Source: Thomasclavelia saccharogumia DSM 17460
GTDB lineage: Bacteria; Bacillota_I; Bacilli_A; Erysipelotrichales; Coprobacillaceae
Length of the DNA stretch: 64,000 nucleotides
Reading direction: 5' to 3'
NCBI RefSeq assembly: GCF_000686665.1
Contig: NZ_JMLH01000001.1
Coordinates: forward strand, 99,248 to 163,247
Under the pieces are notes generated by a model that had not been told where the DNA came from, ran no database searches, and saw only the letters and a program-made list of their open reading frames with translations. The position numbers were made by a program, and so were the translations under genes. Positions 1-7,399 of the stretch are shown piece by piece; position 1 is the first letter of the stretch; each line of letters starts with the position of its first letter.

Positions 1-283
1 TATTTCTATTTTCATCATATTTAATTAATCCAATTCCTCCAAAAATAAACGCATTTTTAGCCTCATCATTCAAAATCTCACTAACACTTAAATTATTTTC
101 TGTAATCAAACTAGTTACATAAAAAAGCAAACCAAAAATAATAATGTTTTTAACAAAAATATATATTGCCAACACTAAAGATGTTCTACTTGAAAAAAAG
201 ATATAACCTAACATTCCAATAACCAATTCAATCAACAATAAGATTATAATTCCATTTCTAAGTCGTGTCATCTTTACCGTCAT
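1..283 (-). CDS. gdpP: GdpP-type cyclic-di-AMP phosphodiesterase, N-terminal part (runs off window start)
   Basis: About the first 94 residues are present; the gene continues past base 1. They show two closely spaced membrane helices (hydrophobic runs at roughly residues 9-25 and 31-50) followed by FIFGGIGLIKYDEN, which resembles the start of the degenerate PAS domain of GdpP/YybT. GdpP hydrolyses the second messenger c-di-AMP through a C-terminal DHH/DHHA1 domain that is not visible here. The partner upstream is a yybS-like gene, the same order as Bacillus yybS-yybT, with about a 35-bp gap, so one operon is likely. The start is uncertain: in-frame ATGs lie at 295, 283 and 271, and a GAGG just before 283 gives weak support. 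Identification rests on topology plus synteny. Confidence 0.72.
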   Translation of the reverse strand, partial: MTVKMTRLRNGIIILLLIELVIGMLGYIFFSSRTSLVLAIYIFVKNIIIFGLLFYVTSLITENNLSVSEILNDEAKNAFIFGGIGLIKYDENRN

Positions 284-318
284 TTTCCTCACCATCCTGT
301 CAATAACTTTATTATACC

Positions 319-891
319 TTAATTCAATTTTCTTTTCATTAACTTACTTATTAATATATCTGAATATACTCTAATAACATATGATTCACAAATAAACATG
401 AACACCCATAACAAAACAAATGTAACTTCCGGTGTAAACACATTTTTTAAAAATGGAATCATTCCAATAATATCACTATATATCTCTAAACCTTCTTGAT
501 AAACATCGATCCCTAAAAGACCTCCCAATAAAAAGAAAATCAAGAAATTTTTAACTGCAGAAATAATCATTAACCCATATTTAGAAAAGCGCTTCGTTTT
601 TTTACTTTTTAAACTATAACCATAAAATACTCCCATACTTAATGTAGCGGTTGCATAAAATGTAAAGAACATCTCACCAACTAAAAACAATACTACAAAA
701 GTTACAGCTAAAACACTTAATCCAGCTTTATAACCATATAAATAAGTGTAGTAAGTTAATCCTAAAACCATTATATAAGCAAAAATAATATCAAAAAAAC
801 TACCAGTATAGATATTAATAATTCCTAATACGCCAAATAACGATGCTAACATTGCTCCTTGAGCCATTATTCTAACTTTACTTCCACTCAT
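319..891 (-). CDS. yybS: YybS-like polytopic membrane protein (DUF2232)
   Basis: A 190-residue integral membrane protein with about six hydrophobic segments, directly upstream of the gdpP-like gene as in Bacillus. The function of the family is not known; its members usually sit in the gdpP-rplI-dnaB neighbourhood. A longer reading from 903 exists, but a GGAGG lies 6 bp before the ATG at 891 and would be inside the coding part of the longer form, so MSGSK is taken as the start. It is shorter than many family members (around 300 residues). No enzymatic motif is visible. Confidence 0.7.
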   Translation of the reverse strand: MSGSKVRIMAQGAMLASLFGVLGIINIYTGSFFDIIFAYIMVLGLTYYTYLYGYKAGLSVLAVTFVVLFLVGEMFFTFYATATLSMGVFYGYSLKSKKTKRFSKYGLMIISAVKNFLIFFLLGGLLGIDVYQEGLEIYSDIIGMIPFLKNVFTPEVTFVLLWVFMFICESYVIRVYSDILISKLMKRKLN

Positions 892-1092
892 AATTACCTC
901 CATTATATCAAAACACTTTTGCTAATCATCTAAGACATATTTGTGCGTTAATTTATCAAATAATAACATATTAATGACTTATATTCAATTATCATGTTTT
1001 CAACAAATTTAAACACTATATATTTTTACTTTCATTTTACAAAAGGACTCTTTAACCTATTTAGGACTTTTATGATATTGTATAATATTAAT

Positions 1093-1152
1093 AATTTGGT
1101 CTATAATTAGTAATAGGCGCAACTAAACCTCTCCCAGTTGCGCCCTTTTTTA
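1093..1152 (+). ncRNA. Candidate small RNA ending in an intrinsic terminator with a CCTCTCCC loop
   Basis: TATAAT at 1081-1086, without a good -35, is followed about 30 bp later by a perfect 9-bp stem, GGCGCAACT (1116-1124) and AGTTGCGCC (1136-1144), and then a T-run. The 11-nt loop carries CCTCTCCC, complementary to purine-rich Shine-Dalgarno sequences, a design seen in RsaE-like Firmicute sRNAs. No plus-strand gene precedes the terminator, so it probably ends its own short transcript of about 60 nt. The start is estimated from the -10 box. Expression is inferred. Confidence 0.4.
1116..1152 (+). terminator. Rho-independent terminator, plus strand
   Basis: A nine-base-pair perfect stem with an 11-nt C-rich loop and a run of six to seven T. 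The A-run that a minus-strand terminator would need is missing on the other side. Confidence 0.75.
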
Positions 1153-1219
1153 TTATATTAATATCAATTATTTGTTATTAATATATGTTCTTTAAAAAAT
1201 TATTTTATCATGACGTTTA

Positions 1220-2788
1220 CTACTCACTTTTTAATTCTCGTCCATTCATCATATTTTGACATCCATATAAAATTAAAAAACTAACAGCAAAATTCATTAT
1301 TAAACTCACATAACTTCCCCATATTATAGCTCTACTTCCAACAATAAGATAAATTACAACAATGATAATGGCACTAGGAATAGATCCTATTAACATTATT
1401 ATCATTCTCATAAAATTTTCAAACATTGCTGAAGAACGACTCTTAAGAATTCTAAGTGATAAAACATTACCACTAATAAAAATACTTGTATATCCTAAAA
1501 CATATAATAAGTAAGTAAAAATCATTACTAAATTAATTTGATAATATAATCCCATTAAAATAAAAGCAATTGCTGTTACAATAAATATTTTAATAAATGT
1601 AGGCACGATTACAGCTATTAATTTATTAAATGGTTTATCGGGAATTAAATATATTTGATAATTCTTCAATTCATTTGTCAAAGCAGAATTTTGTAATGAT
1701 GAAAAAACCCATATAACCATCATATAAACAAACATCCCAAAACCAATATCTGTAACGATCGTTACCACAATATAAATACCAATTGAAATTAAATCATTGA
1801 TGCCAATAAAATTATTTGTCTTTTTCATCAATAATATGTTTTTAGACATAACTGCATAAGCACCTTGTTTAAAATTTCCAGAAACACTCTTTTTTATTTT
1901 TATATTTCTAAGAGCATCTTGATTACCAGCCTTTGCTTTATTCATTCTTCTTGATAAATCCAAAGCATCTTGTAAAGCTTGTTCATAAAAGTTTCCTTTA
2001 TAATTAATAAAAAGCGCATATACTAGAATTATTATTCCTAATAAACAGCCAAATCCCAATAATACCAACTGATAATTTTGTTCTACATATGCCACCAATA
2101 CTAATTTCATCCAGCCAAAAACCGGTACAATATAAAATAAATCAGATTTTATAAAATCTATAAACAATGTCTTATAATTACCAGTTTGGATATATATAAC
2201 TATAATAATCAATGCAACAAAAGCTATGATCATAGCAGGTATGAGCTTTGAATAAATACGATATTTTTCATCACCAATCGATAAAACATAAAGATAATCT
2301 GTTAATAACAAAAAGAAAAATACTACTAATGTTGATACTAAATAAGCAAGAAAAATAAATGTAAAAGTATAACCACTTCCTATACTAAAAAAAGCAAAAA
2401 TAACTAACCCTATCAGGCTCAGCAATGCTGATTGAACTGTCGTTTGAAATGTTAAATAACTCATGATTTGCCTTTTAGTAAATGGTCCTGTAAATAAATA
2501 AAAAGCATCTTCACCATAAAACAAAGCTTTTTTAGACTGCATCAAAGTTGAAAAGAGCAGTAAAGCTAGAAAACCAATTAAAATTAAAATACTTATATGA
2601 AAATCATTTTTATTTGTTGAAATCATTTGCGTATTATCAATATTAAAAAGACTAACAATTATCGCTCCATAAAATATAATCATTATAATTACAAAAACAC
2701 CACTAAGTTTATGTTTAAATAAGTTTCTAAGCGTTCCTTTTAATTTCAATAACCATAATTTAAATAATATCCCCATCTTATTTACCAT
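1220..2788 (-). CDS. ABC exporter permease subunit
   Basis: 522 residues with about twelve to fourteen hydrophobic segments, a cytoplasmic N-terminal lead and a charged central loop around residues 275-310. It overlaps the ATPase gene by 11 bp, so the two are translationally coupled and presumably form one exporter. The architecture matches the large putative ABC-exporter permeases of Firmicutes; the substrate cannot be read from sequence. The true start may be the second ATG at 2776, which has a weak GGATGG about 8 bp upstream. The gene is last in its transcript. Confidence 0.8.
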   Translation of the reverse strand: MVNKMGILFKLWLLKLKGTLRNLFKHKLSGVFVIIMIIFYGAIIVSLFNIDNTQMISTNKNDFHISILILIGFLALLLFSTLMQSKKALFYGEDAFYLFTGPFTKRQIMSYLTFQTTVQSALLSLIGLVIFAFFSIGSGYTFTFIFLAYLVSTLVVFFFLLLTDYLYVLSIGDEKYRIYSKLIPAMIIAFVALIIIVIYIQTGNYKTLFIDFIKSDLFYIVPVFGWMKLVLVAYVEQNYQLVLLGFGCLLGIIILVYALFINYKGNFYEQALQDALDLSRRMNKAKAGNQDALRNIKIKKSVSGNFKQGAYAVMSKNILLMKKTNNFIGINDLISIGIYIVVTIVTDIGFGMFVYMMVIWVFSSLQNSALTNELKNYQIYLIPDKPFNKLIAVIVPTFIKIFIVTAIAFILMGLYYQINLVMIFTYLLYVLGYTSIFISGNVLSLRILKSRSSAMFENFMRMIIMLIGSIPSAIIIVVIYLIVGSRAIIWGSYVSLIMNFAVSFLILYGCQNMMNGRELKSE

Positions 2789-3470
2789 CCGTTAATTCAA
2801 AAAAGTATTCTTTTAATGTTTCTTTTTCTAACTCATCTTTTAAAACATGTTTAATAATTTTTCCTTTATTCATAATATATGCCTCATCATAAATGTCATC
2901 TACAATATCAATAATATGGGTACTTATTAAAATTGCACACCCTTCTTTTTTTAATTGTTTAAAAATATTCAGTACATCTTCAATACTTCCAGGATCTAAT
3001 CCAACCATTGGTTCATCTACTAACAATGCTTTAGGCTGTATTAATAAAGCTAATAACATACTAAGTTTTTGAGTCATTCCTTTTGATAATTCTTTAGCAA
3101 TACTCTTCCTTTTTTCTGTAATTTTAAATAATTCAAGATATTTTTGAGCAGTTTCTTGATAATTTTTAATTCGATAAGCATTACCAATAAAATCAATATG
3201 TTCATCAATCGTTAATAAATCATATAAAATTGGAGTTTCTGGTACATAACCAAAGCACTTTTTAGCTTCAATCGTATCGTTTTCATACCCACATATTTTT
3301 ATTTTACCTTCAAAATTCAATAAATTAGCAATACTTTTGATCGTTGTTGATTTACCAGCACCATTTGGTCCTAATAGAACTGTTATTTTCCCTGGTTTAA
3401 CTTCAAAATTAAGATTATCTACAGCTTTAAAACCATCATATTGTTTCGTTAGATTTATAACTTCAATCAT
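2778..3470 (-). CDS. ABC transporter ATP-binding subunit
   Basis: 230 residues, a single nucleotide-binding domain. Walker A is GPNGAGKST near residue 34, the signature is the divergent LSKGMTQKL near 128, Walker B is LLVDEP near 148, and the switch histidine sits in STHIID. It powers the membrane partner encoded by the next overlapping gene. Start at 3470 with GGGAGG 8 bp upstream. About 80 bp separate it from the parB end, where a terminator lies, so this pair has its own promoter. Substrate unknown; export of a peptide or lipid-like compound is typical of this type. Confidence 0.85.
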   Translation of the reverse strand: MIEVINLTKQYDGFKAVDNLNFEVKPGKITVLLGPNGAGKSTTIKSIANLLNFEGKIKICGYENDTIEAKKCFGYVPETPILYDLLTIDEHIDFIGNAYRIKNYQETAQKYLELFKITEKRKSIAKELSKGMTQKLSMLLALLIQPKALLVDEPMVGLDPGSIEDVLNIFKQLKKEGCAILISTHIIDIVDDIYDEAYIMNKGKIIKHVLKDELEKETLKEYFFELTDGK

Positions 3471-3529
3471 AAAATACCTCCCTTAATAATAATATTAATA
3501 TATATTATTTATATTTAGCAAATATAATA

Positions 3530-3557
3530 ATAAAAAGTTAGATAATCATCTAACTTT
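3530..3557 (-). terminator. Terminator of the pssA-psd-parA-parB operon
   Basis: A ten-base-pair perfect stem AAAGTTAGAT / ATCTAACTTT with a 4-nt loop, followed on the minus strand by T-rich sequence. The parB stop codon lies inside the stem. Confidence 0.75.
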
Positions 3558-4464
3558 CCTCAATAACTCCCATTAATTCCAAAATTCGATTCAAATCCTT
3601 AGTATCCGTATACTTAATTACCACCGATTTATCATCAACTTTGATTTTTGTCCTAAATTTCTTTCGTAACAACCCTTCAACATAAGTATATTCTTTAGGT
3701 TTCTCTACTTTAGGACGATCTTTGCGACTATTTCCCAGTTCAATTCCTTTAACGATATTTTCGATATCGCGAACTGATAGCCCTTCATCAATACATCTTT
3801 TAGCTAAACTCTCAGCTTTTTCTTTAGGTAAAGTTATTAAAGCTCGAGCATGCCCCATTGTCAGTTTACCTTCTAAGACATAGTTTTGGATCATTTCTGG
3901 TAATTGCAATAATCTTAAAGTATTAGCAATGTAACTTCTTGATTTACCAATCCGTTTCGCTAACTGATCTTGCGTAAGTTCTAATTTTTCCATCATTGCT
4001 TGATAAGCATTTGCTTCTTCAATTGAATTCAAATTTTCTCTTTGAATATTTTCCAGTAAAGCTATTTCCATCATTTGATCATCGCTAAATTCAACGATTA
4101 TCGCTGGTACTTCTGTCAATCCAGCAATTTTCGCTGCTCGACATCTTCTTTCTCCCGCAACAATTTCATATCCTTGAATCGATGATTTTAAAATAACTGG
4201 CTGAAAGATTCCATGTTCCTTAATAGAAACTGCTAATTCCTGTAATTTTTCTTCGTCAAATAATCGTCGTGGCTGATAAGGATTAGGACGAATTTCATCT
4301 AATGCAACTTTTACTTGTTTTGATTCAGGCGTATTTTTTTCTATATCATCAATTAAAGTTGATATATCTCCGCCAAAAATAGCGTCTAAACCTTTTCCTA
4401 GTTTTTTATTTTTTACTGTCCCACTTTTTTTTACGGTCGTTTTTTTAGTTGTATTACTTGGCAT
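3550..4464 (-). CDS. parB: Chromosome partitioning protein ParB (Spo0J)
   Basis: 304 residues. A lysine-rich N-terminus with the ParA-stimulating LGKGLDAIFG motif (about residues 23-32) is followed by the ParB/Srx CTPase fold with NPYQPR and the GERR box (AGERRCRAAK), then the KorB-like helix-turn-helix (QLAKRIGKSRSYIANTLRLL) and a C-terminal dimerisation domain. ParB binds parS sites, spreads as a CTP clamp and recruits SMC. The chosen ATG at 4464 overlaps the end of parA by 11 bp and has GGAAG upstream; a longer in-frame reading would run deep into parA. Last gene of a pssA-psd-parA-parB operon. A second ParB-family gene lies 24 kb away. Confidence 0.93.
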   Translation of the reverse strand: MPSNTTKKTTVKKSGTVKNKKLGKGLDAIFGGDISTLIDDIEKNTPESKQVKVALDEIRPNPYQPRRLFDEEKLQELAVSIKEHGIFQPVILKSSIQGYEIVAGERRCRAAKIAGLTEVPAIIVEFSDDQMMEIALLENIQRENLNSIEEANAYQAMMEKLELTQDQLAKRIGKSRSYIANTLRLLQLPEMIQNYVLEGKLTMGHARALITLPKEKAESLAKRCIDEGLSVRDIENIVKGIELGNSRKDRPKVEKPKEYTYVEGLLRKKFRTKIKVDDKSVVIKYTDTKDLNRILELMGVIEES

Positions 4465-5224
4465 TACGTTTACACACTTCCTTTGCAAAATCTCGGTATG
4501 CTCTAGCACCTTCAGAATTATTATCGTAATCAAAAATTGCTAATCCTTCTGATGGTGCTTCTGATAATTTAACATTTCTAGGAATTGCTGTTTTATAGAC
4601 CTTCTCTTTGAAATATTTACGAACTTCCTGAGATACCTCAACTCCTAAATTAGTTCTTTGATCCAGCATCGTTAATAAAACACCTTCAATCGTTAGTTTC
4701 GGGTTAAACACACTTTGTGTTAACAGTACCGTATTTAATAACTGTGTCAATCCCTCAAGGGCATAATATTCACATTGGACTGGGATTAAAACAGAATCAC
4801 ATGCAGTAAGGGCATTTGTATTTAATAAACCTAGTGCCGGAGGACAATCTATAATAATATAATTATAATTCTTTTTAACAGCATCTAAAGCTTTTTTTAA
4901 TCGTTGTTCTCGACCACGTTTAACATTTGCTAATTCTAAATCAGCTCCAGCTAGATCAATGCTGCCAGGTGCCACATCGAGTTTAGCAATATATGAAGGG
5001 ATGATCACATCTTTCATATCACATTCTTCAACTATAATATTATAAGTAGATAGTTCAATATTATCACGATCAATTCCAATTCCCTGAGTAGCATTGGCTT
5101 GGGGGTCCATATCAACTAGAAGTACCCGATTTTTAGCATTTGCTAATGCTGCTGCTAAATTAATACTGGTTGTTGTTTTCCCAACGCCACCTTTTTGATT
5201 TGTAATCGCAATTATTTTCGTCAT
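4454..5224 (-). CDS. parA: Chromosome partitioning ATPase ParA (Soj)
   Basis: 256 residues. The deviant Walker A KGGVGKTTT (residues 11-19), the switch region VDMDPQANAT (38-47) and IIIDCPPALG (about 120-129) define a ParA/MinD ATPase. It forms ATP-dependent DNA-bound dimers, and ParB stimulates its ATPase to move or position origins. A strong AAAGGAGGTT precedes the ATG. It overlaps the psd stop by one base (TAATG) and parB by 11 bp, so translation along the operon is tightly coupled. Confidence 0.95.
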   Translation of the reverse strand: MTKIIAITNQKGGVGKTTTSINLAAALANAKNRVLLVDMDPQANATQGIGIDRDNIELSTYNIIVEECDMKDVIIPSYIAKLDVAPGSIDLAGADLELANVKRGREQRLKKALDAVKKNYNYIIIDCPPALGLLNTNALTACDSVLIPVQCEYYALEGLTQLLNTVLLTQSVFNPKLTIEGVLLTMLDQRTNLGVEVSQEVRKYFKEKVYKTAIPRNVKLSEAPSEGLAIFDYDNNSEGARAYRDFAKEVCKRNAK

Positions 5225-6099
5225 TATTTAACCTCCTTTAAGTACTTCCGGCCAATAGTTTCACCTAGTTTAACTACTGTTTCTTTATTCTTATTTGTAT
5301 TTTCTATAATATCGTTATCAATGACTACCTGATTTTCTTTTAATAAAATAATTACTGTAGAACCGCCAAATTCAAAATATCCTTTTTCTTCACCTTTAAG
5401 ACAATATTTTTTATTATGATTAACTATTTTACCAACCATCATTGCCCCAACTTCCATTTGAATCATCATTCCAAAATTTTTGGAATCAATAATAGTGTAA
5501 TTTCGACTATTTTGTTTATAAATTGGATAATAATCATTAGCTATTGGATTAACTGTGTGAAATATCCCTGGGATGTATTTACTTCTTATAATTTTCCCAT
5601 CATCAATAAAACTATAACGATGATAATCATCTACTGTTAATCTAAAAATCATGCAATAACCATTTAAATATTCATTAGCCAATTTTTCATCATCTAATAG
5701 ATCCACTAATGAATAAACAGTATCTTTGATCGTAAAATGACTATCTAAACCAATTTTATAGCAAGTCAATTTAGAATCTGCTGGACTGATCAAAACATTA
5801 TCATCTACTAAAAAAGGCCTTTTTCCATCAAGAATTTTACGCGTAAAAAAGTCATTATAACTAGCATATTCCCTTTGCTCATACTGACTCATATCAATTT
5901 CATTAGCTCTAATAAATCCTTCGATTCTAGATTTTGATAAACTAGAATTCATGTACCAGCCGCCAATATTACTTACAAATCTACAAACAAGGACTTTTAA
6001 AACACATCTTCCTAAAAATGTGCCATATAATTTTTTTAATAAATTATTTTGATTTTCCCCTTTAGTTATAACATTTCCTAAACGATCAACGACTATCAT
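5224..6099 (-). CDS. psd: Phosphatidylserine decarboxylase proenzyme
   Basis: 291 residues, the clostridial-type Psd length. The proenzyme cleaves itself at the Gly-Ser of the FGGST motif (Ser247), giving the pyruvoyl alpha subunit; here GGST takes the place of the LGST of many homologs. YNDFFTRK and the YHRYSF stretch agree with the family. It converts phosphatidylserine made by the upstream PssA to phosphatidylethanolamine at the membrane. Overlaps pssA by 4 bp (ATGA) and parA by one base. Confidence 0.93.
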   Translation of the reverse strand: MIVVDRLGNVITKGENQNNLLKKLYGTFLGRCVLKVLVCRFVSNIGGWYMNSSLSKSRIEGFIRANEIDMSQYEQREYASYNDFFTRKILDGKRPFLVDDNVLISPADSKLTCYKIGLDSHFTIKDTVYSLVDLLDDEKLANEYLNGYCMIFRLTVDDYHRYSFIDDGKIIRSKYIPGIFHTVNPIANDYYPIYKQNSRNYTIIDSKNFGMMIQMEVGAMMVGKIVNHNKKYCLKGEEKGYFEFGGSTVIILLKENQVVIDNDIIENTNKNKETVVKLGETIGRKYLKEVK

Positions 6100-6710
6100 T
6101 TCATCACCACAATCTGAATTAATTCCACAATAACAAGAATCCCTAGTGCTACTAATCCTTTTGATTGAACCTTAGGAACCTTAATATCTACAATAAACAA
6201 AATTCCCGTAATCAACATTAATGTCCCATATACATATGATAAATCAAAAACCACATAACGTAAAGCATATGCCATTGGTAAAATAAATGATGATGTTGTT
6301 ACTGGTAAGCCTTGATAATATTTTCTCTTTTCGTTAGTTTCCTTTTGTCTTGTTTCTTCTTGAACATTAAAATAAGCTAATCTTATTACTGCAGCCAAAA
6401 CATAAAATATTTCAATTGCTAGCCATCCCATCGAACTTAAGCCCACATTATAACCTAAAATAGATGGAAATACACCAAAAGCAACTAAATCACATAATGA
6501 ATCAATCTGAATTCCAAAACGTTTTTCTTCATCAGTACGATTTTTCTTACTGCGCGCTACCATTCCATCAAAAGTATCACAGATACCACACATAATTAAA
6601 CAAATAAAAGCCCACTGGTACATGCCATTAAATGATAGATGAATTCCAGCCATTGCAAATACTAATGATAAATATGTAAGAATAACCGTATAACTATAAT
6701 AACCGATCAT
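6096..6710 (-). CDS. pssA: CDP-diacylglycerol-serine O-phosphatidyltransferase
   Basis: 204 residues from the ATG at 6710, which has AGGGAG 7 bp upstream; a longer TTG start would place that ribosome site inside the gene. The CDP-alcohol phosphotransferase signature is complete (DTFDGMVAR, then FGIQIDSLCD about residues 55-80), with about six membrane helices around it. It makes phosphatidylserine from CDP-diacylglycerol and serine, the substrate for the Psd encoded next. First gene of the operon ending in parB. Confidence 0.92.
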   Translation of the reverse strand: MIGYYSYTVILTYLSLVFAMAGIHLSFNGMYQWAFICLIMCGICDTFDGMVARSKKNRTDEEKRFGIQIDSLCDLVAFGVFPSILGYNVGLSSMGWLAIEIFYVLAAVIRLAYFNVQEETRQKETNEKRKYYQGLPVTTSSFILPMAYALRYVVFDLSYVYGTLMLITGILFIVDIKVPKVQSKGLVALGILVIVELIQIVVMK

Positions 6711-6828
6711 TTTTCTACTCCCTAATAATTTTTTCAACAAAAACAGTATAGCACATATTTAACTAATAAGGTACATTAATCTAAATTTTGTAACTCAAAT
6801 AATGTTTTAAACAGGCACAATATTATTT

Positions 6829-6856
6829 AAAAACTACCTAATTAAAGGTAGTTTTT
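6829..6856 (-). terminator. Bidirectional-looking terminator after nrdG
   Basis: AAAAACTACCT / AGGTAGTTTTT stem with a short A/T loop and T-runs on both strands. It lies 17 bp beyond the nrdG stop and separates nrdDG from pssA. Confidence 0.8.
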
Positions 6857-6872
6857 AGGCTGCGCAAATCTT

Positions 6873-7397
6873 TTACATTAACTCTTTATTATAATAACGA
6901 CTGCCACTATATAAAATGATCTCCTGCTTTTTTAAAGTTAATTGAACATCAATTATTCTTTGATTAGAAGAACCCCGAAACCTCAATTTACGATCTTTTA
7001 ATTCATCTATAAAAGGTCCATCTACTAATATATCTATATATGATAATATCTCTTCATCAAACTCTTCGATTTCCTCATATAGATAAGAAGAATAAAGCCA
7101 TATCGTTTTATTTTGACAGTGCTGTTTGACCTTCTTTAATAAGTTAGATATATCTTTTCGATTTTCTGGTTCTAACGGTTCACCACCAAGAATTGTTAAA
7201 CCGACAATATGCGGCTGATTTATTAACTCAATCAAAATATTTTCAATTTCATCATCGAATACTTCTCCACCATTAAAATCCCATGTTTCTGGATTAAAAC
7301 AATTAGGACAATGACGATGACATCCCTGAACATATAGCGAAACTCTTATTCCCTCGCCATTAGCAATATCTGTTTTTCTTATCTGAGCAAATCTCAT
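6873..7397 (-). CDS. nrdG: Anaerobic ribonucleoside-triphosphate reductase activating protein (radical SAM)
   Basis: 174 residues, the usual length. The radical-SAM cluster motif CHRHCPNC (CX3CX2C, residues 26-33) is followed by the family's NPETWDF and the SAM-binding LGGEPLEP. It uses S-adenosylmethionine to install the glycyl radical on NrdD, encoded immediately upstream with a 2-bp gap, so the two are co-transcribed. Its presence without an aerobic class I enzyme in this window fits an anaerobe. Confidence 0.95.
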   Translation of the reverse strand: MRFAQIRKTDIANGEGIRVSLYVQGCHRHCPNCFNPETWDFNGGEVFDDEIENILIELINQPHIVGLTILGGEPLEPENRKDISNLLKKVKQHCQNKTIWLYSSYLYEEIEEFDEEILSYIDILVDGPFIDELKDRKLRFRGSSNQRIIDVQLTLKKQEIILYSGSRYYNKELM

Positions 7398-7399
7398 TA

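Larger units (their letters stand above)
892..1219. other. Intergenic region with an orphan plus-strand transcript signal
   Basis: 328 bp between two minus-strand genes with no convincing ORF. It is AT-rich except for one GC-rich hairpin at 1116-1144 whose T-run lies only on the plus-strand side, which neither flanking gene needs. A TATAAT is at 1081-1086. The candidate small RNA is listed separately. Confidence 0.5.

Noticed and set aside
3534..3557. GTTAG...CTAAC as a fourth heme-regulator site
   Set aside because: The spacer is 8 bp instead of 6 and the stem extends perfectly to 10 bp with a T-run, so it is the parB terminator.
3520..5230. parS site for ParB
   Set aside because: I looked for the 16-bp TGTTTCACGTGAAACA-type palindrome near parAB and across the window by eye and found no convincing match; the few CACGTG occurrences lie in genes and lack the flanks.
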